Origin: Persicobacter psychrovividus
GTDB lineage: Bacteria > Bacteroidota > Bacteroidia > Cytophagales > Cyclobacteriaceae
Reading direction: 5' to 3'
Assembly: GCF_036492425.1 (NCBI RefSeq)
Contig: NZ_AP025292.1
Span: 434,001 to 498,000 of the forward strand
DNA length: 64,000 nt
Shown: one piece after another, positions 16,061 through 24,150 of the stretch
How the letters are laid out: each line of letters starts with the position of its first letter
How positions within the stretch are numbered: the first letter of the stretch is position 1
Program-made: the position numbers and the translations under genes
The notes under the pieces: generated by a model
Told to the model about the DNA's origin: nothing
Database searches by the model: none
What the model saw: only the letters and a program-made list of their open reading frames with translations

Positions 16061-16122
16061 GTAGAGACGTTCGGAAGAACGACTGATTTTTGATGATGGA
16101 GGGGCGTAGGCAGGAGCCTACG
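16061..16122. repeat. Repeat F copy 1 (GTAGAGACG... CGTAGGC hairpins)
   Basis: CGTTC/GAACG (16068-16081) and CGTAGGC/GCCTACG (16105-16122) are perfect hairpins. The second is followed by ACC, as in the copy at 24042-24124. GTAGAGACG-type palindromes of this sort are common iterated repeats in Bacteroidota genomes. Confidence 0.7.
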
Positions 16123-16140
16123 ACCGGTCTCCATTTTTAA

Positions 16141-16203
16141 TTCAAGCGTCCGGCTTAGACTAAAATTGATAAATGACTTTGATCCAAGCGAGGCGCTTGA
16201 ACC
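16141..16203. repeat. Repeat A copy 3
   Basis: TTCAAGCGTCCGGCTTAGA and TCCAAGCGAGGCGCTTGAA arms (imperfect pairing) flank an AT-rich spacer. It lies between the tolC-like stop and repeat F. Confidence 0.7.
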
Positions 16204-16238
16204 AAAGTCAGGGCGAGTATTACACCCGCCCCTCGAAC

Positions 16239-17654
16239 TTAATTAGCGGGATCATTCAAGATCAAGCCTGAAAGCTGAAGCAGATAAAACTCCGATACTT
16301 TGGCCTGAAATTGTGCGTCGCTGAATTGGTTGGCAACATTCAACAGGTTTTCCTGTGCTGTCCTGAACTCAATAGAGGTTGATCTGCCCAGGGCAAACAT
16401 CTCTTTGGTAGATTCAAAATTGAGTCTGGCCTGTTTCAAGCTTGTGCGCTGCAATTCAACGATTCGTTTTTTATAGGTATAATCAGTGTAAGCGTTCGCA
16501 ATATCTCGTTCGATTTGCGCTTCGGTCTGGCGTTGTCTTTCTTTTTCAGTGGCCAGGTCAATTTTAGCATTTTGCTCTGCAATGCGTTGCTGGCGCCCAT
16601 TAAAGATATTAAAGCTGGCCGATAGCCCTGTGGAGAACCCTCTGTTCTGGTTGTAAATCACCTGGCTGGCCTCGTTGTCGGTACGGTTATAGCCATAGGA
16701 TCCGTAGGCTGAAATGCTCGGCATTTTGCGGGCACGGGTGATTTTCATGTCCAGTTCCGAAATTTCGGTCTGTTGCAATTGTGCCACAATACTGGCATTG
16801 TACGTCATGGCTGCGGTGGTAACATAATCGGCGGTCAGGTCGTCGCGATACGTAACCGAATCATTCACTTCGTAACTGTTATTCACCCCAATACCCATCA
16901 CTACATTCAGGTTTTTCAGGCTCATCAGCAGTTGCTGTTCCGTTTGCAGCAGCAGGGTGCTGTCGCTGTTCATGTCCACTTCAGCATTCAATAAATCGAG
17001 CTGATTGGCCTGCCCATACGTCTTCTGATCAACCGCCTTTTGATATCTTTCCTTAGAAATATCGAGTGACTGTTGTGCCAAGTTGTAGTTTTGCTGAGCC
17101 CGACAAACCTCGTAATATTGTTCGGCGACCTGCACGATCGTCATTTCCATTTGCTGACGGTAAAGGGTTTCCTGCAATTCGCTCGCCCCCTCCAGTTTTT
17201 TGTAAGTATATACATTACCGAATCCATCAAAAATGGTGTAATCCATACGAATGCTCGCATTGTAGCTGATGGATTCCGCACCGTCAATCACCATAATATC
17301 GCCTGGGGTTGGTGTGTCATCGGGCGCCGCACCGCCACCTGCACCGCCACCTGTGCTTCCTCCGCTGCCTGTTCCGCCACCCATATTCATGAACTGAATT
17401 TCGGTATCATTTACACTGAAATCTCCTCCGCCTGAAGCCGAAACAGATGGCAGCAGCCCAGCATTCCCAATATGGTGACTGTTCTGTGCCTTGTCGGCTT
17501 CCGCACGGGCAATCTTGATGTCATAGTTGTTGGTCATGGCCGTTTCAATGGCCTTGGCAAGGTCAATCTTTTCTGGTAATTCGATTTCCTGCGCCCATGT
17601 TGCCGAGCCTAAAAATAGGCTCAGGCAAAGGCTGATATATTTAAACCTCTTCAT
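16239..17654 (-). CDS. TolC-family outer-membrane efflux channel
   Basis: Start chosen at 17654 because the signal peptide begins there (MKRFKYISLCLSLFLGSATWAQ has a clean leader). An in-frame ATG 14 codons upstream would bury it. The 471-residue product shows two OEP repeats of long alpha-helices, with beta-strand segments such as ISYNASIRMDYTIFDGFG and FSTGLSASFNIFNG. A Gly-rich insertion (GGGTGSGGSTGGG) lies in the first repeat and may form a surface or periplasmic loop. The gene overlaps the RND pump stop by 14 bp, forming the outer-membrane part of a tripartite pump. Confidence 0.92.
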   Translation of the reverse strand: MKRFKYISLCLSLFLGSATWAQEIELPEKIDLAKAIETAMTNNYDIKIARAEADKAQNSHHIGNAGLLPSVSASGGGDFSVNDTEIQFMNMGGGTGSGGSTGGGAGGGAAPDDTPTPGDIMVIDGAESISYNASIRMDYTIFDGFGNVYTYKKLEGASELQETLYRQQMEMTIVQVAEQYYEVCRAQQNYNLAQQSLDISKERYQKAVDQKTYGQANQLDLLNAEVDMNSDSTLLLQTEQQLLMSLKNLNVVMGIGVNNSYEVNDSVTYRDDLTADYVTTAAMTYNASIVAQLQQTEISELDMKITRARKMPSISAYGSYGYNRTDNEASQVIYNQNRGFSTGLSASFNIFNGRQQRIAEQNAKIDLATEKERQRQTEAQIERDIANAYTDYTYKKRIVELQRTSLKQARLNFESTKEMFALGRSTSIEFRTAQENLLNVANQFSDAQFQAKVSEFYLLQLSGLILNDPAN

Positions 17655-20600
17655 ATTCGTATTCCATTTCTTTAATCGCATTTTCAACTTCTTCATTGGT
17701 TACCGGGCGCCCCTTTTTAATACTGGACACTTTCACTTTCAGCTTATTGACAATCAAAAGCATGGAAGGCAACAGCAGTAGGGTGGTGGTGGTGGCCATG
17801 ATCATTCCATAGGCCAACGATAAGGCCACAGGAATCAGAAACTGTGCCTGCAGGCTGGTTTCAAATACCATAGGCGCCATACCCACAACCGTGGTCAGGG
17901 TGGTCAGGATAATCGGGCGGAAACGTGAAATTCCTGCCTCGTAAAGTGCTTCTTCGTAGCCCATGCCTTCTTTAAGGTTGATGTTCAGGGCATTGATAAG
18001 CACCAGCCCATCGTTGATCATCACCCCGACAAGGGCGATCATTCCCATACCCGACATCATGGAGATGGCAAAACCATGCACCCAGTGCCCAAGTACTACA
18101 CCGACAAAACTCAGCGGGATCATGGCATACACCAGCAACGACTGACTAACGGAACGGAGGGTCAGGATGACCAGTGAAAGCATGGCCAGTAAAATAATTG
18201 GCATGACGTATTTTGCCGACTTGGCCATTTTTTCCGTTTCTCTTTTTTGCCCATCGTAGTCGGCAGAAATTCCTGGGTATTTTGCGAACAGCGGTTTCAA
18301 TATTTGCTGATCCACCTTTTTGAGAATGTCTGGCAGCGATGCTTTAGGGTCGGTTTGGTTGGCCTGAATTTGTACCTCGCGATCATAGCTCAAATGGCGA
18401 ATGCTCGATACTCCATTCACCACCTTGATGGTGGCCAAAGAAGACAAGGGGTAAGCAGAGCCATCCGCAAGGCGGATTTTTATCTGTTCGAGCTGTGAGA
18501 AATCTGCTCGGCTGTTTTCAGGGTATTTTACCCAAACTTTCACCTCGTCTTTCCCGCGCTGTAAACGCTGGGCTTCCCGTCCGAAGAAGGCATCGCGCAC
18601 CTGGCCGATCACTTCCTGTTCTGTAACGCCGAGTAAGTAGGCTTTTTCCGAAAGTTCAATCTCAAGCTCGCGGTTACCCACGGGTGTAATGTCGGAAATG
18701 TCGGTAAGCTCGGGCATCTTGTTGAGTTCCCTTTTCAGGATTTCCTTGGCTTCCTGCAGGTCGTCATTGTTTTCCCCAACGAGCGAAATCATGACGGCCT
18801 TACCGAAGGGGCTGAAGCTCTCATAAGTGAGGGTTTCTGCTCCAGGGATTTCCCCGACCTGCTGCCTGATTTTGGTGATGACCTCCGAGCCACTGCCATT
18901 CCTGATGGCGGCATCAAGCAAGGTGATGGAAATCGAGGCGTCGTTTCCTGCACCATTAAATTGCTGGAAGACGGTTTTGATGATGTTTTGCTCCTGTGGC
19001 TGGTCGGCACGCATTTCTTCATTGACCTGCCAAATGGCCGCATTGATTTTGTCCAATGCATTTTGGGTGATCTGTTCATCAGTACCCGTTGGCATGGTCA
19101 GGTTAATGGTGAAGTCATCTCCTTCCACTTCAGGAAAGAAAGTACTCGGTACCCATTTAGTAGCCACCAGCGTTACGGAGATGATGAACATGGCCGTGAA
19201 GGTCGCGAAAGTGATGGCTTTATACTGAATAGAAGCCCGAAGAAGCGGTGCATAATAGCGATCGCGGATCTTGATCATTCCTGTTTCCGCCCAGCTCATG
19301 TGCTTTTGCCATTTGCTGACTTTCTCCCCCTTTTTCAGGGCTTTGGAGTGCGCCATATGCGCGGGCAGAATAATCAGCCCCTCAATGAGTGATACAAAAA
19401 GAATACTGATTACAATGACGGCGACTTCAGAGAACATTTCGCCCATCCGACCATCGAGAAATACGAAGGACGAGAAGGCAAGCATGGTCGTGATGACCCC
19501 AGAGATTACCGCAGGCATCACTTCAAAAGTCCCCTCTACGGCAGCGCGTACAGGCGTTTTTCCCATTTGCCAGTGTCGGTAGATATTTTCGGCCACCACA
19601 ATGGCGTCATCGACAAGAATACCGAGCACGAGAATGAGGGCGAAAAGCGACATCATGTTGATGGTTACCGTGGTGGCAGGCAAGATGATGAACATTCCCA
19701 TGATCGAGAAAGGAATACCGACCGCTACCCAAAAGGCAATGCGGGGATTCAGGAATAATGACAGGAAGATCAGTACGAGAACAATCCCCACCACGCCATT
19801 GTCCACAAGCAGGTCAATACGTTGCTGAAGAATCACACTCATGTCTTTGTTAATCTCTCCCTGCAACAAATGCTGGCTGGCGTTGTATTCGTCAAGGTAA
19901 TTTTTTACCGTTTCTGAAGCACCGACGATGTCCTCTTCGAAAGTGGTATTGATCACCACCAAAAAGGCCTCTTTGCCATTGTAGAGCACTCTTGAAGGGC
20001 TGTCTTCCCACTGGTCTTTGATCTGTGCCACATCCTTCAGGCGGATCACTCCGCCAGCATCGGTTTTACGCACCACAATATTTTCCAGTCCCTGACTGTT
20101 GTATTCTTTGTTACGCATCCTGATGAAAAATTCCTCTTCACCATCTTTGATGCTCCCGCCAGTCATGACCAGATTGGCGGCGGTAACAGCCATGGCCACT
20201 TCCTGAAAAGTCAGGTTGTAGGCTTCCATGGCAGGCTCATTAAGAAACACCCCAATTTCTTCTTCTGGGTAACCTCCGAGGGTCACCTTGGAAATGCCGT
20301 CCATCCGAAGGAGATCCCTTTCCATTTTCTGCGCCTCACTTTTCAGCGTAGCGAGCGGAACGTTCTCCTGTCCTTTGGGGAAGACCACAAAGTTGATGGC
20401 GAAGTTGGTATCATCGTGTTTATAGGAAACCACCGACTCCACATCTTTGGGGAAGGAGGCGATTTTCTCCACCGCATTTTTTACATCCGTAAGGGCTTTG
20501 TCCATATCGGTACCCGTTTCCATCTCGATGGTTACCGTTCCCATATTTTCACGGGAGATGGAGGTGATGCGCTCCATATTCGAGATCCCTTTGATCTCTT

Positions 20601-20808
20601 CTTCAATTTTTAAAATAGCGCCTTCTTCAATTTCTTCGGGTGAAGCCCCTGGGTACAGAATGTCCACATATACATTCCGTGTCGGGAAATTGGGGAAGAA
20701 ATTACGCTGTATGGTTGAGAGGGCAAACATTCCAAAAAGGAAGGTCAGCACCATGACCAAATTCACCGCAAGGGGGAATTTGATAAAATAGGAAATTAAT
20801 TTTTTCAT
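17641..20808 (-). CDS. RND efflux pump inner-membrane transporter (AcrB/MexB-like)
   Basis: Proton-driven exporter, 1055 residues, of standard RND length. A first TM helix lies at about 12-31, a large periplasmic loop spans 32-335, TM2-6 follow, and then a second half of the same layout. D400 and D401 in LGILVDDAIVVAENI correspond to the proton-relay aspartates of AcrB. The PGASPEEIE motif near residue 53 is typical. The gene lies 30 bp after the adaptor gene and overlaps the TolC gene. The substrate class (drugs, lipids or metals) cannot be read; the double Asp suggests the hydrophobe/amphiphile type and not heavy metals. Confidence 0.95.
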   Translation of the reverse strand: MKKLISYFIKFPLAVNLVMVLTFLFGMFALSTIQRNFFPNFPTRNVYVDILYPGASPEEIEEGAILKIEEEIKGISNMERITSISRENMGTVTIEMETGTDMDKALTDVKNAVEKIASFPKDVESVVSYKHDDTNFAINFVVFPKGQENVPLATLKSEAQKMERDLLRMDGISKVTLGGYPEEEIGVFLNEPAMEAYNLTFQEVAMAVTAANLVMTGGSIKDGEEEFFIRMRNKEYNSQGLENIVVRKTDAGGVIRLKDVAQIKDQWEDSPSRVLYNGKEAFLVVINTTFEEDIVGASETVKNYLDEYNASQHLLQGEINKDMSVILQQRIDLLVDNGVVGIVLVLIFLSLFLNPRIAFWVAVGIPFSIMGMFIILPATTVTINMMSLFALILVLGILVDDAIVVAENIYRHWQMGKTPVRAAVEGTFEVMPAVISGVITTMLAFSSFVFLDGRMGEMFSEVAVIVISILFVSLIEGLIILPAHMAHSKALKKGEKVSKWQKHMSWAETGMIKIRDRYYAPLLRASIQYKAITFATFTAMFIISVTLVATKWVPSTFFPEVEGDDFTINLTMPTGTDEQITQNALDKINAAIWQVNEEMRADQPQEQNIIKTVFQQFNGAGNDASISITLLDAAIRNGSGSEVITKIRQQVGEIPGAETLTYESFSPFGKAVMISLVGENNDDLQEAKEILKRELNKMPELTDISDITPVGNRELEIELSEKAYLLGVTEQEVIGQVRDAFFGREAQRLQRGKDEVKVWVKYPENSRADFSQLEQIKIRLADGSAYPLSSLATIKVVNGVSSIRHLSYDREVQIQANQTDPKASLPDILKKVDQQILKPLFAKYPGISADYDGQKRETEKMAKSAKYVMPIILLAMLSLVILTLRSVSQSLLVYAMIPLSFVGVVLGHWVHGFAISMMSGMGMIALVGVMINDGLVLINALNINLKEGMGYEEALYEAGISRFRPIILTTLTTVVGMAPMVFETSLQAQFLIPVALSLAYGMIMATTTTLLLLPSMLLIVNKLKVKVSSIKKGRPVTNEEVENAIKEMEYEYEEV

Positions 20809-20838
20809 GACTCTTGAGGTAGAAGAAAGATTGGAGGC

Positions 20839-21957
20839 TTAAGATTTTTTGGCGATATGAACAGGCATCCCCTCATAAGCACTCTTGATGACCGTCTTGA
20901 GTAGGGCAGTGCCTTCATCCACCCCCTGGATAATGGCGATCGGGCCTTCAGTAGCCAGAACTGTAACCTGCTGGCGGTGGAGTTTTCCATCTTTGATCGC
21001 CCAGATTTTTTGGTTGTTGTCGATCATTTTTCGGTCGATACTCATGGCGTGTTTGAAAGGAGCGCCTTTAATTTCAGCATTCAGGAACATTCCTTCGCGC
21101 AAAGAAGCCCCACTGGTGCGGATAAATACCTTCACCGACTGGGAGGCCTGATCGATGTCGCCACTGATGCGGATCACCTGCCCCGACCATTCGCCGTCGA
21201 TTTCCGTAGAGGACAGTTTTGCTTTCGTTCCAATCTTTATTTGCGCCATTTCTTTAAGGGGAACAGTAACCTCAAGGTCAAAGCTTTTGGAGGAGATCAT
21301 TGTCCCCAGTTCAGTACCTGACCGTACGGCGGTTCCTGCTTCAATTTTGGAGTCCGTTACCACGCCGTCGAAGGGTGCGTAGATGGTATATTTATCGAGC
21401 TTTTCTTCAGAAGATTTGATGTTGTAATAGTTCGAATAAATGCCTTTTCCTGTCAGGAAGAAGCGCAATTGCTCGGAATCTGTCGCGGGCAGTTGCGGAA
21501 GTTTATGGTGGATATTTAAATCAGAAAGATACTGATGCCATAATGGGTAAGCCTCAGGGTAGTCGGTCTTCAGGTCTGGAAGCACTCCTGTGGCAAGGGT
21601 AATGAATTCCGACTTCTGCGCCAGCAAACTCATCTTGTATTCCTGCTGATCAATGGCTAAAACCACTTGCCCTTTTCGATAGGTCGCCCCTTGCTTAAAT
21701 TTATTGGCTGAAGACAACAGCTGCCCATCGGCCTGTGCAAAAATCTCATAACGGTGGGTGGCCCTTAGTTTGCCAGTGGCATGGGTGGTTTGCTGAATGT
21801 CGCCGAGCTGAGGATATTCGGCCTCCACAGCTGTGGAGATGCTTTGGGAGGTAATTACTTTACTTTTTTCGGCTCTGGAAGGGAGGGTTTTGGCGATTCC
21901 AACGGCCATCAGGATAATGGCTGCGGCGAGAGAGATCGATAGGATGCGTTTTTTCAT
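20839..21957 (-). CDS. RND periplasmic adaptor (membrane fusion protein)
   Basis: The 372-residue protein has an N-terminal signal or anchor (SLAAAIILMAVGIAKTL, about 8-24). A barrel-sandwich half-motif follows (GKLRATHRYEIFAQADGQLL), then an alpha-helical hairpin, the second lipoyl half (YTIYAPFDGVVTDSKIEAGT) and beta-barrel plus C-terminal domains. It would bridge the RND pump to TolC across the periplasm. It is the first gene of the three-gene operon; its start lies about 215 bp from a divergent lipoprotein gene. Confidence 0.93.
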   Translation of the reverse strand: MKKRILSISLAAAIILMAVGIAKTLPSRAEKSKVITSQSISTAVEAEYPQLGDIQQTTHATGKLRATHRYEIFAQADGQLLSSANKFKQGATYRKGQVVLAIDQQEYKMSLLAQKSEFITLATGVLPDLKTDYPEAYPLWHQYLSDLNIHHKLPQLPATDSEQLRFFLTGKGIYSNYYNIKSSEEKLDKYTIYAPFDGVVTDSKIEAGTAVRSGTELGTMISSKSFDLEVTVPLKEMAQIKIGTKAKLSSTEIDGEWSGQVIRISGDIDQASQSVKVFIRTSGASLREGMFLNAEIKGAPFKHAMSIDRKMIDNNQKIWAIKDGKLHRQQVTVLATEGPIAIIQGVDEGTALLKTVIKSAYEGMPVHIAKKS

Positions 21958-22123
21958 ATTGATGTGGTTTTTATTTCATTCTAATAGCGTAGTGCAAAAC
22001 AAGAATAAAAATCACATATTAATAAATAAAAAAGGATCGGTAGTGGAATTTTAGGGATCAAGGGGGAAAATCGACCACTAAAGGGAAAGGCAGTTTTCTT
22101 GGCGGAATAAATATCAATGCTTA

Positions 22124-22153
22124 TTGATCGGAAAAGGCTTTTGATTAACTTTG
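22124..22153 (+). promoter_or_regulatory. Promoter of the DUF6452-like lipoprotein gene
   Basis: TTG at 22124-22126, a 19-bp spacer, then TAACTTTG at 22146-22153, a full Bacteroidota promoter match. The ATG follows 20 bp later. Confidence 0.7.
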
Positions 22154-22173
22154 TTCATTACAAGATATAAATT

Positions 22174-22668
22174 ATGAAAAAAAGCCTTCCGTTTTTTTTA
22201 TTGCTTTTTGTGATTGTTGGTTTGGGGATGAGTAGCTGTAATAACTGCTCGGATTGTGGCCCCGAACAGATCAATCCTACCGTAAATGTGCGTTTTAAGA
22301 ATTTTGCCGACTCTTCAGAGGTGAAGGTGAAAGTGATTGCCCGTGCAAAAGGTGGGGAAAAAGAACTCGCTCCCCTGGATTCTATCACGTCCTTCAGCTT
22401 GCCTTTGGATATGAATAATACCCGTGCCAGTTTCGATTTGGATATATCTGTGGGAGGAAAAACATCGCCCAGCGGTACCTACGAAATGGAGTTGGGCTAC
22501 GATACGGCCAGTGTGGTCGATATCCGAAATGTGATTCGTGTGGAGGCCAGTAACGTGCAACTGTTGGACCAGAACCGATTTGAAAATGTTACGGTAACGT
22601 GCGAAAACGATTCAAGTACCTGTTTGAGTGAAAAAACAAATATCGATGTCTATTTCAGAGTATTTTAA
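22174..22668 (+). CDS. Lipoprotein, DUF6452-like
   Basis: The 164-residue protein has a lipoprotein signal with lipobox GMSSC (Cys 22) and a Cys-rich mature start (CNNCSDCGPEQINP). The rest is beta-rich and resembles a small Ig-like or transthyretin-like fold (NPTVNVRFKNFADSSEVKVK). Bacteroidota lipoproteins of this shape (DUF6452) typically precede a DUF6048-like outer-membrane protein, exactly as here. The name is from memory of family context and should be checked. Role: envelope, otherwise unknown. Confidence 0.65.
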   Translation: MKKSLPFFLLLFVIVGLGMSSCNNCSDCGPEQINPTVNVRFKNFADSSEVKVKVIARAKGGEKELAPLDSITSFSLPLDMNNTRASFDLDISVGGKTSPSGTYEMELGYDTASVVDIRNVIRVEASNVQLLDQNRFENVTVTCENDSSTCLSEKTNIDVYFRVF

Positions 22669-23521
22669 GATAAGCCTTTTATTGGTCCTGATGAGTATGG
22701 GCACGAAGGCATTTGCTCAGGAGCAGGACAGCGTTCGGGTGGTGGATACTTCAATGTATGAGCGGGATTCGGTACGGATGACGCCCAAGATTTTGATCGA
22801 TATTCCCATTGTGGACCGTACCGATGAGTTCAAAACCCTGAGCCGCAAGGAACGCCGTGAGTTGGAACGTGCCCGCCGTGACAGTTTGCCGATTACCGTA
22901 TTGCCACCGATTTCAAATCTTGAACTGATGGTAAACTACTCGGACCCTATATTGGGGCTGCTGAACAATGGAACAAGGCTTGAGGGCGGTGGTGCCATTA
23001 CATTCTTTGAATATTTTGTGGCAACGGCAGAATTTGGAATGCAGGATTTTATGCTTGATGGTGAGGCTTATAAGAACGTAACAAACTATCATACCAATGG
23101 GCAATACTATCGTTTTGGTGCCGATTTCAAGATTCCTGTAAAAGAAAAAAGTTCTATCAGAATTGGTGGGCGCTATGGCATGAGTAATTTTTCCGATGCC
23201 GGAACTGCAACCATTACAGGCGACCTGTTTGATGATTACACTAAGCAGTTTGCTCGCAATAACTTGACCGCGACCTGGTATGAGGTGAATATTTCTTCGG
23301 AAACCAACCTGTGGAAAGGGATGTTTATGGGCTTCAGTTTCAGGTACCGAAAAATGCTCGACTTTGACAATAACTATGATATTCCTGTGCGGTATGTTTC
23401 GGGTTTTGGCTTTGCCAATGAAAGCTCGCTGGCCTTCAACCTGTTTTTAGGCTATCGTATTCCTGTACTCCCAATTCGTTACCGAGACCGCCATACGAGG
23501 AAGATTATTGAGGATTTTTAA
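22646..23521 (+). CDS. Outer-membrane beta-barrel protein, DUF6048-like
   Basis: Start ATG at 22646, overlapping the lipoprotein gene by 23 bp; a GTG at 22628 is possible. The product has 291 residues. A signal peptide (ISLLLVLMSMGTKAFAQ) is followed by a charged linker with KTLSRKERRELERARRDS. Alternating strands with aromatic ends follow (FEYFVATAEFGM, SSIRIGGRYGMSNF, MFMGFSFRYRKMLD), the pattern of an outer-membrane barrel. Coupling to the lipoprotein gene implies a joint envelope function that remains undefined. Confidence 0.7.
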   Translation: MSISEYFKISLLLVLMSMGTKAFAQEQDSVRVVDTSMYERDSVRMTPKILIDIPIVDRTDEFKTLSRKERRELERARRDSLPITVLPPISNLELMVNYSDPILGLLNNGTRLEGGGAITFFEYFVATAEFGMQDFMLDGEAYKNVTNYHTNGQYYRFGADFKIPVKEKSSIRIGGRYGMSNFSDAGTATITGDLFDDYTKQFARNNLTATWYEVNISSETNLWKGMFMGFSFRYRKMLDFDNNYDIPVRYVSGFGFANESSLAFNLFLGYRIPVLPIRYRDRHTRKIIEDF

Positions 23522-23610
23522 TCACCTAATGATTATCCTGAGAGGGCAGTGGCTTGGGCAAGCCATTTGAACTAAAAAATACTACGATCAGTGTAGAGAA
23601 AAAATAAACA

Positions 23611-23653
23611 AAGCCTGCATGTCAAGTTTTTAGCTTGCTCTGCAGGCTTTTTT
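23611..23653 (+). terminator. Intrinsic terminator
   Basis: AAGCCTGCA and TGCAGGCTT pair around an inner CAAG/CTTG stem and are followed by six Ts. It ends the lipoprotein/barrel transcript. Confidence 0.8.
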
Positions 23654-23678
23654 ATTGTTCACTTTATTATCTTCCCCT

Positions 23679-24008
23679 ATGGAAAAAGATTTCTTTGAAC
23701 GCGTTTACGAGGTAGTAAAATTGATTCCAGAGGGAAGGGTAAGCAGCTATGGCGCCATCGCTCAATATTTGGGGGCGAAGCGGTCGGCAAGGGTCGTTGG
23801 TTGGGCGATGAATAATGCTCACGACAAGCCTGATATTCCTGCGCATCGGGTGGTGAATCGACAGGGGTTATTGACCGGAAAACACCATTTTGGTGAGCCC
23901 AATATCATGCAGGAACGCTTGGAGGCTGAAGGGGTGAAAGTAGCCGAGTCGCAGATTGTGGATTTTAAAGCCCACTTTTGGGACCCTGTGGTGGAGCTTG
24001 AGTTGTGA
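23679..24008 (+). CDS. Alkyltransferase-like protein (ATL), catalytic Cys replaced by Ala
   Basis: The 109-residue protein has the MGMT DNA-binding fold: Tyr 24 in GRVSSYGAIAQ, an arginine-finger region (SARVVGWAM) and the active-site block PAHRVV at 54-59. Active O6-alkylguanine methyltransferases have PCHRV, while ATL proteins have Trp or Ala instead of Cys. This protein should therefore bind O6-alkylguanine lesions without repairing them and hand them to nucleotide excision repair. Start chosen at 23679 (MEKDFFERVY); the upstream in-frame ATG at 23655 overlaps the terminator. Confidence 0.88.
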   Translation: MEKDFFERVYEVVKLIPEGRVSSYGAIAQYLGAKRSARVVGWAMNNAHDKPDIPAHRVVNRQGLLTGKHHFGEPNIMQERLEAEGVKVAESQIVDFKAHFWDPVVELEL

Positions 24009-24041
24009 TCATTTATCAAAAAGATGATTTCTACAACGTAG

Positions 24042-24124
24042 GGACGCTGCATGTAACGTCCGTACCGATAGGTACAAAAATATACGACAGTACAAAAAAA
24101 GGTCGTAGACAGAAGCCTACGACC
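24042..24124. repeat. Repeat F copy 2
   Basis: Hairpins GGACG/CGTCC (24042-24061), GTACC/GGTAC (24062-24075) and GGTCGTAG/CTACGACC (24101-24124). The last shares AGCCTACGACC with the copy at 16105-16125. It lies between two convergent genes. Confidence 0.7.
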
Positions 24125-24150
24125 AGTATTATGTGTAGTTAAATCAAGCT

